Origin: Planctomycetota bacterium
Lineage (GTDB): Bacteria > Planctomycetota > SZUA-567
Assembly: GCA_031254915.1 (NCBI GenBank)
Contig: JAIRTL010000063.1
Span: forward strand, 1 to 48,351
Reading direction: 5' to 3'
Length of the DNA: 48,351 bases
The translations under genes were made by a program, and so were the position numbers. Positions 9,127 through 16,492 of this stretch are shown piece by piece. The first letter of the stretch is position 1. Every line of letters starts with the position of its first letter. The notes below the pieces were generated by a model. It did no database searches. It was not told the DNA's origin and saw only the letters and a list, made by a program, of their open reading frames with translations.

Positions 9127-10860
9127 TTACTGAATGGGAGGCGGAAGCGGCGGCGGGGCGAAGCCTTGCGACTGGCCGAAAGCGGAAGGCGCGGCGCCTC
9201 CGCCCGAACCGGGGGGAAACTGCTGTGAGGGCGCTGTAGGCGCGTCGGCGGCGGAAGCGGATGAAACCGCCGACTGCTGCGCCCGCGTCTGCGCGGCGGG
9301 AGGAAGATCGGGAATATCGAACATTGGCGGTGCCGCATGCGCCGGCGCGGGAGTCGGGTGAGACGACTGTTCCGCCGACAGCGCGGATGAACCGGACTGG
9401 TCGCCGGTCGCCGGACCCTCCTCCGTCGCCGAAGGAGCCGCGTCGGGAACATTCCGGGCATCCAGGGACTGCGCCCCGGGTTGGGCGTTCCCGCCCCGGC
9501 GGTATTTCGCGAACATGTCGAGGACGCCGCGCGCCGACGCGGCGTCCGGAGAAGACGCGCTGGCGGCCAGCTCCTCGAGCGGCCGCAGGTTGCGCGCCGC
9601 CGCCGACTGCTGGAAAGCCGTCAGGAGCGCCTCGCGAGGCTGACTCTGCGCGTCGATGCAAAATCCGAAGAGGCGATCGATTTCCGCAAGGTTTTCCGGA
9701 AAACCGCGAAGGCCGAGACTCATGACGATCGGTTCACGGATGAAAATGGTCCGCGCCCAAATCGATTGACCCGACAACGAAATGTCGCGGTCGGAGAAGG
9801 TCCAGACAAGATCGCCGTTCAGGTCGCGGACGGCGTTGGTCTGGAGAATTTGCCCCGGGACTCGGAGACGGTAGAAGTAGGTGACATCGGGTAGCATATA
9901 AATGGGCATGATCTGCGGAGTCAGATAGCTGCCGAAGGCGCGCGGAATGAGGGCGCCGATTTTCCGCAGAAATTCGTTGACCGATCCGTGGCGGGCGACA
10001 ACGGCTTTCTGAAGCGCGCCGAGGAGTTCGTCGCCGATCGTCGACGAGAACATTTCCCTCGACAGCGGCGCGCCGCCGGTCTGCTGGGGTGGGCACAGCC
10101 GTTCCGCCAACTGGATGCCGTACTCCCTGAGCCGGCGAAAATTCTCCCTTTCAATGTCCGGAGTGCCGGGATCGGCGAGCGTAAGCCCCTCGCGCTCCGC
10201 CTCCGCCTTGAGGAATATGTAGAGTTCGAAATCCTCGCCAAGCGATGCCACGCCGCTACGCCGGGAGTTGTGGATAAGCCACACCCCGGAATAAATCCGG
10301 CGCAATTTCGCCGGCAGATCGTTGAGCAGCCATGACTCGAGGCGGGACATGTCGTAGCGCTGTCCGTATCGCGCATTGAGGACAGCCATGACTTCCGGCA
10401 CAAACAGACGGACAAGTTCGTCAAGCGCGGCTTCGCCGTCCTCGCGGCTGACGACGATGTCGTGGATCGTCTCGTCGAAGTCGGCGAGCACGGCGACGAT
10501 GAGGTCGATCGCCCTGAAAGAAAACGTGTTGCCGCCGAGGCGGGAGGAGCCGGGCGTAAACCTCACGATGTCGGCCGGAATCGTCTCGAAGCTGGGGAAG
10601 GCGCCGGCGAACGCCGCCTTGTCCGGTTGCGCGAGATACGTCTCGTACATCTCGGCGGGCGGAAACTGGAAATAGTCGCCGAGACGGATACGCTGACCCG
10701 GGAAGCGCGGATTCGCGTACGCGTCCATGCGCATGACTCGTCGGCAGGTGTAGTCCGGCAGGACAACCGTCTCCACCGTGCAGACGACGGTCGGCCCGCA
10801 GCCGACGAGGAGCGGCAGCGACGCGAAAAACAGAATAAACGCCGGAGCGCGGCATTTCAT
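9127..10860 (-). CDS. large lipoprotein of unknown function with Ala/Pro/Ser-rich tail
   Basis: A 577-residue protein with a lipoprotein signal peptide: hydrophobic stretch FILFFASLPLL and lipobox LVGC with the lipidated Cys at 21. The mature part to about residue 440 looks globular, with segments such as FPPAEMYETYL, ETIHDIVVSREDGEAAL and IMPIYMLPDVTYFYRL. From about residue 440 to the end it becomes Ala/Ser/Pro/Gln-rich and probably disordered, ending PPPLPPPIQ. I recognise no family. The ATG at 10860 is chosen for the signal peptide and the GAGGA ahead of it. It stands alone on the minus strand with its own promoter. A cell-envelope role is likely, but nothing more can be said. Confidence 0.7.
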   Translation of the reverse strand: MKCRAPAFILFFASLPLLVGCGPTVVCTVETVVLPDYTCRRVMRMDAYANPRFPGQRIRLGDYFQFPPAEMYETYLAQPDKAAFAGAFPSFETIPADIVRFTPGSSRLGGNTFSFRAIDLIVAVLADFDETIHDIVVSREDGEAALDELVRLFVPEVMAVLNARYGQRYDMSRLESWLLNDLPAKLRRIYSGVWLIHNSRRSGVASLGEDFELYIFLKAEAEREGLTLADPGTPDIERENFRRLREYGIQLAERLCPPQQTGGAPLSREMFSSTIGDELLGALQKAVVARHGSVNEFLRKIGALIPRAFGSYLTPQIMPIYMLPDVTYFYRLRVPGQILQTNAVRDLNGDLVWTFSDRDISLSGQSIWARTIFIREPIVMSLGLRGFPENLAEIDRLFGFCIDAQSQPREALLTAFQQSAAARNLRPLEELAASASSPDAASARGVLDMFAKYRRGGNAQPGAQSLDARNVPDAAPSATEEGPATGDQSGSSALSAEQSSHPTPAPAHAAPPMFDIPDLPPAAQTRAQQSAVSSASAADAPTAPSQQFPPGSGGGAAPSAFGQSQGFAPPPLPPPIQ

Positions 10861-10938
10861 GATCACAGTCCTCGCGGGCGATGCCTGCGTTCCCGCCGAA
10901 TCAGAGCCGGTACGGGGCGAAACTTCCGCGGATGACCG

Positions 10939-10966
10939 ATAATACACGCTCCGCCGCGAAGCGCAA
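10939..10966 (-). promoter_or_regulatory. candidate promoter of the lipoprotein gene
   Basis: On the minus strand TTGCGC (10966-10961), 16 bases and TATTAT (10944-10939), about 80 bases before the lipoprotein start. The -10 box is good and the -35 box fair. Confidence 0.4.
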
Positions 10967-10976
10967 GAGGTTCCCC

Positions 10977-11027
10977 TACGCATCCTCCCGGGCCGCGTCT
11001 CGCGTACGCGGCCCGGGTGGATGCGTA
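10977..11027. repeat. 51-bp near-perfect palindrome
   Basis: TACGCATCC (10977-10985) and CCCGGGCCGCGT (10987-10998) pair with ACGCGGCCCGGG (11006-11017) and GGATGCGTA (11019-11027). Only one T-T mismatch interrupts 21 base pairs, and the loop is 7 bases. It lacks a U-run on either strand, so it is not a standard terminator. It lies just upstream of the lipoprotein promoter and at the start of a gene-free stretch. Confidence 0.7.
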
Positions 11028-11368
11028 ATGTCTTAAAAATGAAAGAGTAAAGAGGAAACATCGCGCGTGCGAAAATCACTCCATACGACGCCTTCATGTT
11101 CATGGGAACAAAAAACGCACGGCAACGCGATGCAAGGTTGCGATTGCCGGTCGCGAAACGGCCAGCATTATCCCAATGCCTTTGCTACAAGCGCCAAGTA
11201 TAGGAAAATGAAGGATGCGGTTGGCGGAATTCTCGCGACGCCAAAATTATGGAAGAGACGACGCCCATGCTTCGCCTGTTTTCCCGGCGTAACCGCATTG
11301 AATAACGCCGCTCCCAGTCGATGGCTACCGAAAATGCTCTATGGCTGTCAAAAAGTCGGATTTAAGGC
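11028..11368. other. gene-free stretch between palindrome and transporter promoter
   Basis: About 340 bp with no supported gene. An open frame at 11067-11471 (+) has no ribosome site and a composition unlike the neighbouring proteins, and it runs through the transporter promoter, so it is not called. No repeat or RNA motif was recognised. Confidence 0.4.
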
Positions 11369-11398
11369 TTGGCTGCACAAGTTCGTTGGTGGTATAAT
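11369..11398 (+). promoter_or_regulatory. promoter of the amino-acid ABC transporter operon
   Basis: TTGGCT (11369-11374), an 18-base spacer and a perfect TATAAT (11393-11398), about 80 bases ahead of the binding-protein start codon. Confidence 0.6.
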
Positions 11399-11484
11399 AC
11401 TGTTCCGTTTCCCAAAAATACTCCGACGCTTCCATTTGTACTGTATGTACGCTATGGTCCTCTTGCTCTAAAGGAATGATGGAC

Positions 11485-12285
11485 ATGAACAGAAAGAACG
11501 CGCTTGCATTGATCGCCTGCCTCGCGATCTCCTTCTCCGTCGCCGCCGGCGAACTCGCCGGACTCGCCACGCCTGGAAAATTCGTCGTCGGCCTCGACGA
11601 CACCTTCGCCCCGATGGGTTTCCGCGATCCCGCCGGTAATCTTGTCGGCTTCGACATTGATCTCGCCAGGGCGGTCGGCGGGGAGATGGGAGTGGAAGTC
11701 GTGTTCCAGCCGGTCGACTGGAGCGCCAAGGAGATGGAACTCGCGACCAAGAACATCGATTGCGTGTGGAACGGAATGTCCCGGACGCCCGAGCGCGAAG
11801 TCAGTATGACGTTGTCGAAGGATTACCTCAACAACCGCATGGTCATCATGACCGTCCCGAACGTGAGCATCACCTCCCTCGACCAGCTAGCAGACTACCA
11901 GATCGGCACGCAGGCCGCTTCCTCCGGTCTCGATATGGTGAAGAAGAGCCCCATCTATCCGAAGATCGCCGGCAATCTTCATGAATACGCCACTTACGAC
12001 GAATGCATCCTCGACATGCAGGCGGGCAGGCTTGACGCCATGGTCGTGGACGAAGTCCTCGGCCAGTACAAGAACAACAACCTCGGCACCGCTTTCAATA
12101 TCGCGTCCGTCGATTTCGGCGACGACTTCTACGTCATTGGCTTCCGCCGCCATCCCGACAACGCCGCCAACGAAGAGTTGCGCAAGGCGGTTGAAGACGC
12201 GATCCAAAAGATCGTCGCCAGCGGCAAGGGCGAGGAAATCAGCAAAAAGTGGTTCGGGGCCAACCTGCTCCTGGGCATGAAGTAA
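11485..12285 (+). CDS. polar amino-acid ABC transporter, periplasmic binding protein
   Basis: A 266-residue solute-binding protein of the SBP_bac_3 family. It has a signal peptide (to about residue 25, ending SVAAG). The mature domain has the typical GKFVVGLDDTFAPMGFRD opening and GFDIDLARAVGGEMG. NGMSRTPER and an IGTQAASSG hinge region follow. It captures a polar amino acid in the periplasm and delivers it to the membrane complex encoded downstream. Three in-frame ATGs occur (11476, 11479, 11485); the last is chosen because AAGGAA stands at the right distance only for it. The ligand (Gln, Arg, cystine or other) cannot be told from the sequence. Confidence 0.9.
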   Translation: MNRKNALALIACLAISFSVAAGELAGLATPGKFVVGLDDTFAPMGFRDPAGNLVGFDIDLARAVGGEMGVEVVFQPVDWSAKEMELATKNIDCVWNGMSRTPEREVSMTLSKDYLNNRMVIMTVPNVSITSLDQLADYQIGTQAASSGLDMVKKSPIYPKIAGNLHEYATYDECILDMQAGRLDAMVVDEVLGQYKNNNLGTAFNIASVDFGDDFYVIGFRRHPDNAANEELRKAVEDAIQKIVASGKGEEISKKWFGANLLLGMK

Positions 12286-12385
12286 GACATAAACCGCACC
12301 GCACCGAAGAGGGCGTTTCCCTACCTGCCGGCAACCGGCCGGAGAAACGTCATAGTGTTTCGATACCGGAAAGGACGCCGCCGGC

Positions 12386-13072
12386 GTGAATCTCTCGTAC
12401 GATTACGTCGTCACCCTATGGCCCGCCCTAATGCGCGGGCTTGGGGAAACGCTGAGCATTTTCTTCCTCACACTCGTTTTCTCCCTGCCCCTCGGACTTG
12501 TTTTCGCGCTCGGCAGCATCTCCCGGTTCCGGCCGTTCCGGATTCTCTGCCGCATCTACGTCTGGCTGTTTCGCGGAACGCCCCTGATGCTCCAGCTGTT
12601 CTTTTTTTACTATGGCTTGGGCATCATGGCAAACCAGAGCGGCCTGCTGTTCCTTCGTCTGGCCCGGTTCCCGGCCGTCGTGATAACTTTCGCCCTCAAT
12701 TATGCCGCCTATTTCGCGGAAATCTACCGGGCCGGCATCCAGTCGATCGACCGGGGCCAGTACGAGGCGGCGAAAACGCTCGGCTTCTCGCGCTCACGCA
12801 CCATGTTCCGGATCATCATCCCGCAGACGATACGCCGGATCATTCCGCCTGTTTCCAATGAGACCATCACCCTCGTCAAGGACACGGCGCTCGCCAACGT
12901 CATCGCCGTTCCGGAATTGCTGAAGGTGGCCAAGGACGCGTCCAACCGCGACACGACGACGACGGCGTACTTCCTGGCGGCGATGGGGTATCTTGCCATC
13001 ACCTTCGTCCTCACGGTGGTTTATCAAAAATTGGAAAAACGCTTTTCGCGGCACGAGCAGGAGGCGGTATGA
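12386..13072 (+). CDS. polar amino-acid ABC transporter, permease
   Basis: A 228-residue inner-membrane protein of the HisM/GlnP type. The TM domain begins with LSIFFLTLVFSLPLGLVFAL. RGTPLMLQLFFFYYGLG is the family's N-terminal signature. The EAA loop that docks on the ATPase is visible as QYEAAKTLGFSRSRTMFRI. It starts at a GTG (12386) with AAAGGA about ten bases before it, 100 bp after the binding-protein gene, and its TGA overlaps the ATG of the ATPase gene by four bases, so the two are translationally coupled. It forms the channel, probably as a homodimer since no second permease gene is present. Confidence 0.92.
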   Translation: MNLSYDYVVTLWPALMRGLGETLSIFFLTLVFSLPLGLVFALGSISRFRPFRILCRIYVWLFRGTPLMLQLFFFYYGLGIMANQSGLLFLRLARFPAVVITFALNYAAYFAEIYRAGIQSIDRGQYEAAKTLGFSRSRTMFRIIIPQTIRRIIPPVSNETITLVKDTALANVIAVPELLKVAKDASNRDTTTTAYFLAAMGYLAITFVLTVVYQKLEKRFSRHEQEAV

Positions 13073-13830
13073 CGGCGCACATCGTCGAAATGGAAAACGT
13101 CAACAAACGATACGGCGAGGTGGTCGCGCTCGACGACGTGACGCTCGGGGTCGACCGGGGGGAGCACGTCGTGATCATCGGCTCCTCGGGGTCGGGGAAG
13201 TCCACCCTGTTGCGCTGCATCAACCACCTCGAGGCCATCGACAGCGGCGCGATCACCATCAACGGATCGCCGCTGGCGGAAACGAGCGACGGTCGCGTCC
13301 GCTACCGGCGCGAAGCGGAGATACGCAAGCTCATCATGCAAACGGCGATGGTGTTCCAGCACTTCAATCTGTTCGGCCATCTCACCTGCCTCGACAACAT
13401 CACGATCGCGCCCATCGAAATACAGAAGGAAAACCCGCGCGAGGCGAAAGAACGCGCCATGGATCTGCTGCGCCTCGTCGGCCTGGAAAAGAAGGCGAAA
13501 GTCTATCCTGGCCAGCTTTCCGGCGGCCAGAAGCAGCGCGTCGCCATCGCCCGCGCCCTGGCGATCCGCCCGTCCGTCCTTCTGTTCGACGAACCGACGT
13601 CGGCGCTCGACCCGGAGATAACGGGAGAAGTGCTCAAAGTCATCCGCGACCTCGCCGCGAAAGGCTACACCATGATGCTCGTGACCCACGAAATGGGCTT
13701 CGCGAGAGAAGTCGCCAACAGAGTGGTGTTTATGGACAACGGCAGAATAATCGAGGAGGGACGGCCGGACAGGATTTTCGATTCGCCCGCGAGCGAACGC
13801 CTCGGCATGTTTCTGAAGGCGGTGATCTGA
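13069..13830 (+). CDS. polar amino-acid ABC transporter, ATP-binding protein
   Basis: A 253-residue GlnQ/HisP-type ATPase that powers the importer. Walker A is GSSGSGKST (about residues 38-46), with a Q-loop in [12 protein letters not shown]. The signature [15 protein letters not shown], Walker [15 protein letters not shown] and the switch His in LVTHEMGFA are all intact. The region between Walker A and the Q-loop is longer than usual ([16 protein letters not shown] insertion), as in some amino-acid systems. Overlaps the permease gene by four bases. Confidence 0.95.
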   Translation: MTAHIVEMENVNKRYGEVVALDDVTLGVDRGEHVVIIGSSGSGKSTLLRCINHLEAIDSGAITINGSPLAETSDGRVRYRREAEIRKLIMQTAMVFQHFNLFGHLTCLDNITIAPIEIQKENPREAKERAMDLLRLVGLEKKAKVYPGQLSGGQKQRVAIARALAIRPSVLLFDEPTSALDPEITGEVLKVIRDLAAKGYTMMLVTHEMGFAREVANRVVFMDNGRIIEEGRPDRIFDSPASERLGMFLKAVI

Positions 13831-13902
13831 AGCGAGTGAGGAAGACGATGCATGACGCGTGATCATGCCCGGAGGTCACACCAAGGAGAAGGGGAGACAA
13901 TC

Positions 13903-15228
13903 ATGACGGCAGAACCGGTCGCCAAGCGTTCCTTGTGGGAAAGCTACCGCTTTCCCATCATCCTGCTAATATCCATTGTCCTCGGCAGCGTCATCGGAGC
14001 GATCTTCGGCAAGAAGGCGATGGCGCTGCAGCCGCTGGGACAGGTATTCCTCAATCTCATGTTCACGGTTGTGGTGCCGCTCGTGTTCTTCACGATCTCG
14101 AGCGCGGTCGGCAACATGCTCAACATGCGCCGCCTCGGAAAAATCATGGGCTACCTGTTCGGCGTGTTCATAGGCACCGGCCTCATAGCCGCAGTGCTGA
14201 TCCTCATCGTCGTGAAGGTGTGGCCGCCGGCGCAGGGCGTTGACCTTGCCCTGCAGTCGGCGGGGGATTTCGAGACGGTAAACCTCGGCGACGCGATCGT
14301 CAGGGCGATCACTGTGCCTGACTTCGCGCTCGTCCTGTCGCGCAGCTACATGCTGCCGCTGATCGTCTTCTCGATCCTGTTCGGCATCGGCGTCAGCGTC
14401 ACCGGTGACAAGAAGTACAACCGCGTGGCGACGATCCTGAACGATTTGTCGATGGTAATGATGAAAGTGGTCGACATCATCATGCTGTACGCGCCGATTG
14501 GTCTGTGCGCCTACTTCGCGGCGCTCGTGGGCGAGTTCGGGCCGCAACTCATCGGCGCCTACGGCCGCTCGATGCTGATTTATTATCCGCTGTGCCTCAT
14601 CTATTTCGTCGTCTTCTTCCCAATTTACGCCTACTTCTCCGGCGGCATACCGGGCGTGCGGCGGTTGTCCCGCTACATCATGCCCCCGACCGCGACCTCC
14701 CTCGCGACCCAGAGTTCCATCGCCACCCTGCCCGTCAATCTCGAGGCGGCGGCGAAAATCGGCGTCCCGAAGGACATCCGCGATCTTGTCCTGCCGATCG
14801 GCGCGACCATGCATATGGAGGGCTCGGTGCTGTCGGCCATGCTGAAAATCACCTTCCTCTTCGGCATATTCGGACATGAATTCAGCGGCGTCGGCACCTA
14901 TGTCTCCGCGCTTCTCATCTCCATCATGTCCGGCGTGGTCATGAGTGGCGTCCCCGGCGGCGGCCTGATCGGCGAAATGCTCATCGTCAGCCTTTACGGC
15001 TTCCAGCCGGAAGCTTTCCCGATCATCGCCACCATCGGCTTCCTAGTCGATCCGCCCGCCACCTGCCTCAACGTCACCGGCGACACCGTCTCCGCCATGG
15101 TCGTCACCCGGCTGGTCGAGGGCAAGGACTGGATCGAGAAGTTCCCCGAGGGCGGAACCGTCGAGAAGGACGAAACAGTCCCCGAAAACCTGGAAGAAAA
15201 GGACGGCGGCAAGGTGTCCTGGGGCTAA
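13903..15228 (+). CDS. dicarboxylate/amino acid:cation symporter (DAACS family)
   Basis: A 441-residue membrane transporter of the GltP/DctA (SLC1-like) fold. N-terminal helices include FPIILLISIVLGSVIGAIFG and VFLNLMFTVVVPLVFFTISS. The hairpin and substrate region carry ATSLATQSSIATLPV and VLPIGATMHMEGS, followed by GVPGGGLIGEML and LVDPPATCLNVTGD. It moves a dicarboxylate or amino acid together with Na+ or H+. HP1 and TM7 deviate from the GltP consensus (HMEGS in place of NMDGT), so the substrate is open. A strong AAGGAG precedes the ATG at 13903. It follows the ABC transporter by 72 bp on the same strand and may be cotranscribed, giving two uptake routes for related solutes. Confidence 0.88.
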   Translation: MTAEPVAKRSLWESYRFPIILLISIVLGSVIGAIFGKKAMALQPLGQVFLNLMFTVVVPLVFFTISSAVGNMLNMRRLGKIMGYLFGVFIGTGLIAAVLILIVVKVWPPAQGVDLALQSAGDFETVNLGDAIVRAITVPDFALVLSRSYMLPLIVFSILFGIGVSVTGDKKYNRVATILNDLSMVMMKVVDIIMLYAPIGLCAYFAALVGEFGPQLIGAYGRSMLIYYPLCLIYFVVFFPIYAYFSGGIPGVRRLSRYIMPPTATSLATQSSIATLPVNLEAAAKIGVPKDIRDLVLPIGATMHMEGSVLSAMLKITFLFGIFGHEFSGVGTYVSALLISIMSGVVMSGVPGGGLIGEMLIVSLYGFQPEAFPIIATIGFLVDPPATCLNVTGDTVSAMVVTRLVEGKDWIEKFPEGGTVEKDETVPENLEEKDGGKVSWG

Positions 15229-15400
15229 GGGTTCGCCATAACGGGGCAAACCCGGCAACGCCGTGACAACAATCCAGTCGATGGCCGGACGTGCACTCGC
15301 TCGGCCGTTTTGCTTTGCCCCGGACGGCGGGTATCGATACCGTTGCCGCTTCCCGTTTTTGGAATCGCATGACCAAATCACCTTCGGAAAGGAGAGCGTC

Positions 15401-15916
15401 ATGGCGGACGATCGCGAATTTACGCTCGAAGCATTCACCATCCGTCCGGCGGTTCGTTCCGACGCGCCGGCGATACTGTCGCTGATCAGAGGACTTGCCG
15501 AATACGAACATCTCCTCGACGAATGCGTCGCCACGACGGATTTTCTGGAAAAATGGCTGTTCGACGAAAAAAAGGCGGAAGTCCTCATGGGCCTCGCCGA
15601 CGGCGCACCGGTGGCGTTCGCGCTGTTCTTCACCTCGTTTTCCACTTTCCTGGGCAAGCCGGGGCTTTACCTCGAAGACCTCTTCGTAAAGCCGTTCGCG
15701 CGCGGCAAGGGCTTTGGGAAGAGGATTCTCGCGCACCTCGCGAATCTCGTCGTCGAACGCGGCTACGGACGCCTCGAATGGGCCTGCCTCGACTGGAACG
15801 ATCCAAGCATCAAGTTCTATCTTTCCCTCGACGCCAAGCCGCTGAACGAATGGACGATCTACCGCCTCACAGGCGACGCGCTGAACCGGCTCGCCGCGCT
15901 GGCGGGCGGCGAGTAA
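15401..15916 (+). CDS. GNAT acetyltransferase, diamine/polyamine N-acetyltransferase-like
   Basis: A 171-residue cytosolic enzyme. The acetyl-CoA-binding motif A is LFVKPFARGKGFGKRILAHL with the R-G-x-G-x-G/K loop. It is preceded by the GLYLEDLFV strand and followed by WACLDWNDPSIKFYLSLDAK. This arrangement, with EDLFV and WN near the end, is typical of the SSAT (spermidine/spermine acetyltransferase) branch, so an amine substrate is likely but unproven. The ATG at 15401 has GGAAAGGAGAGCGTC before it. A small membrane-protein gene starts three bases after its stop. Confidence 0.82.
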   Translation: MADDREFTLEAFTIRPAVRSDAPAILSLIRGLAEYEHLLDECVATTDFLEKWLFDEKKAEVLMGLADGAPVAFALFFTSFSTFLGKPGLYLEDLFVKPFARGKGFGKRILAHLANLVVERGYGRLEWACLDWNDPSIKFYLSLDAKPLNEWTIYRLTGDALNRLAALAGGE

Positions 15917-15919
15917 GAA

Positions 15920-16222
15920 ATGGAACGTCTTTTTTCCCGGAGCCGCCCCGTGCCGGAAATTCTCGAAGCCATGATGGTAATCGCCTTCGGCGCCGCCTGG
16001 CCGGCGTCGATTCTGAAAAGCTGGCGCTCACGCACCGCCAAGGGGAAGAGTCTGTTCTTTCTCGTCATCGTCGATCTCGGTTACCTGTGCGGCATCGGCT
16101 CGAAGATCGCCGGGAACCGCATAACCTGCGTCATCGTTTTTTACATCATCAACTTCGTCATGGTGACGTTGGACATTTTACTGTATGTCCGCAACCATCG
16201 ACTCGACGCCGCGCCCGGATGA
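15920..16222 (+). CDS. small PQ-loop/SemiSWEET-like membrane protein
   Basis: A 100-residue protein with about three membrane helices: EAMMVIAFGAAWPASILKSW, SLFFLVIVDLGYLCGIGSKI and ITCVIVFYIINFVMVTLDIL. The RSRTAKGKS loop between the first two helices and the WPASI motif recall SemiSWEET/PQ-loop proteins, which dimerise into small sugar or metabolite pores. The substrate is unknown. Three bases separate it from the acetyltransferase gene, so the two form one transcript, and the hairpin of the following terminator overlaps its stop codon. Confidence 0.65.
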   Translation: MERLFSRSRPVPEILEAMMVIAFGAAWPASILKSWRSRTAKGKSLFFLVIVDLGYLCGIGSKIAGNRITCVIVFYIINFVMVTLDILLYVRNHRLDAAPG

Positions 16223-16235
16223 GCGCGGCGTTTTT
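16207..16235 (+). terminator. terminator after the acetyltransferase/SemiSWEET-like pair
   Basis: Stem CGCCGCGC (16207-16214) with GCGCGGCG (16223-16230), then TTTTT. It overlaps the stop codon of the small membrane protein and separates that transcript from the aromatic operon. Confidence 0.85.
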
Positions 16236-16256
16236 GCGTCTTTTGTAAAAAAACTG

Positions 16257-16284
16257 TTGCATTTCGACCCGCTGCGACTATAGT
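16257..16284 (+). promoter_or_regulatory. promoter of the aromatic amino-acid operon
   Basis: TTGCAT (16257-16262), 16 bases and TATAGT (16279-16284). The transcript would start near 16291, about 30 bases before the leader peptide ATG. Confidence 0.6.
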
Positions 16285-16319
16285 TGTGGCATGCGTTTTG
16301 TTTTCTCGATAGGGTGAAA

Positions 16320-16400
16320 ATGCCGACGAGCAACTTCTATTGGTATACCGGCTTTTACTTTTATTTTCCTTCGAGGAGGAAAGTGGACGGTCCTATTTGA
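16320..16400 (+). CDS. aromatic-rich leader peptide of the aro operon
   Basis: A 26-codon reading frame, MPTSNFYWYTGFYFYFPS followed by RRKVDGPI and TGA. Nine residues are aromatic: four Phe, four Tyr and one Trp, in two clusters (codons 6-9 and 12-16). AGGG at 16311-16314 is a suitable ribosome site. The second cluster coincides with one arm of a hairpin (16360-16370 with 16377-16387). A ribosome stalled for lack of charged tRNA-Phe or tRNA-Tyr would therefore free the arm that forms the antiterminator. The position between promoter and U-run terminator in front of aroC is that of attenuation leaders such as PheL or TrpL. The peptide itself has no other expected role. Confidence 0.82.
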   Translation: MPTSNFYWYTGFYFYFPSRRKVDGPI

Positions 16401-16456
16401 AATTCCGAATGGATGTATCCCGACTTTCCTCCCGGCTGCCGCAGCCGGGTTTTTTT
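16360..16456 (+). promoter_or_regulatory. transcription attenuator of the aro operon
   Basis: Three alternative stems are visible. Stem 1:2 pairs 16360-16370 with 16377-16387 (11 pairs including G-U). Stem 2:3 pairs GGAGGAAAGT (16375-16384) with ACTTTCCTCC (16423-16432), ten perfect pairs. Stem 3:4 is the terminator CCCGGCTG (16431-16438) with CAGCCGGG (16442-16449), then seven T (16450-16456). Stems 1:2 and 2:3 exclude each other, and 2:3 takes the two base pairs at the foot of the terminator. That overlap is short, so the strength of antitermination is uncertain, but the layout is that of classical attenuation. Confidence 0.78.
16431..16456 (+). terminator. attenuator terminator ahead of aroC
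   Basis: Eight-pair GC-rich stem with a three-base loop followed by a run of seven T. It stops transcription 37 bases before the aroC start unless the antiterminator forms. Confidence 0.88.
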
Positions 16457-16492
16457 GTTTCCCGGGATCCGCCTCCAAAGGGTGCAACCACC

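Noticed and set aside
11067..11471. Possible 134-residue protein upstream of the amino-acid transporter
   Set aside because: No ribosome site, unusual composition, and it runs through the -35 and -10 boxes of the transporter promoter.
15250..15320. Terminator after the DAACS symporter gene (GGCCG/CGGCC with TTTT)
   Set aside because: Only five base pairs with a 13-base loop; too weak to call.
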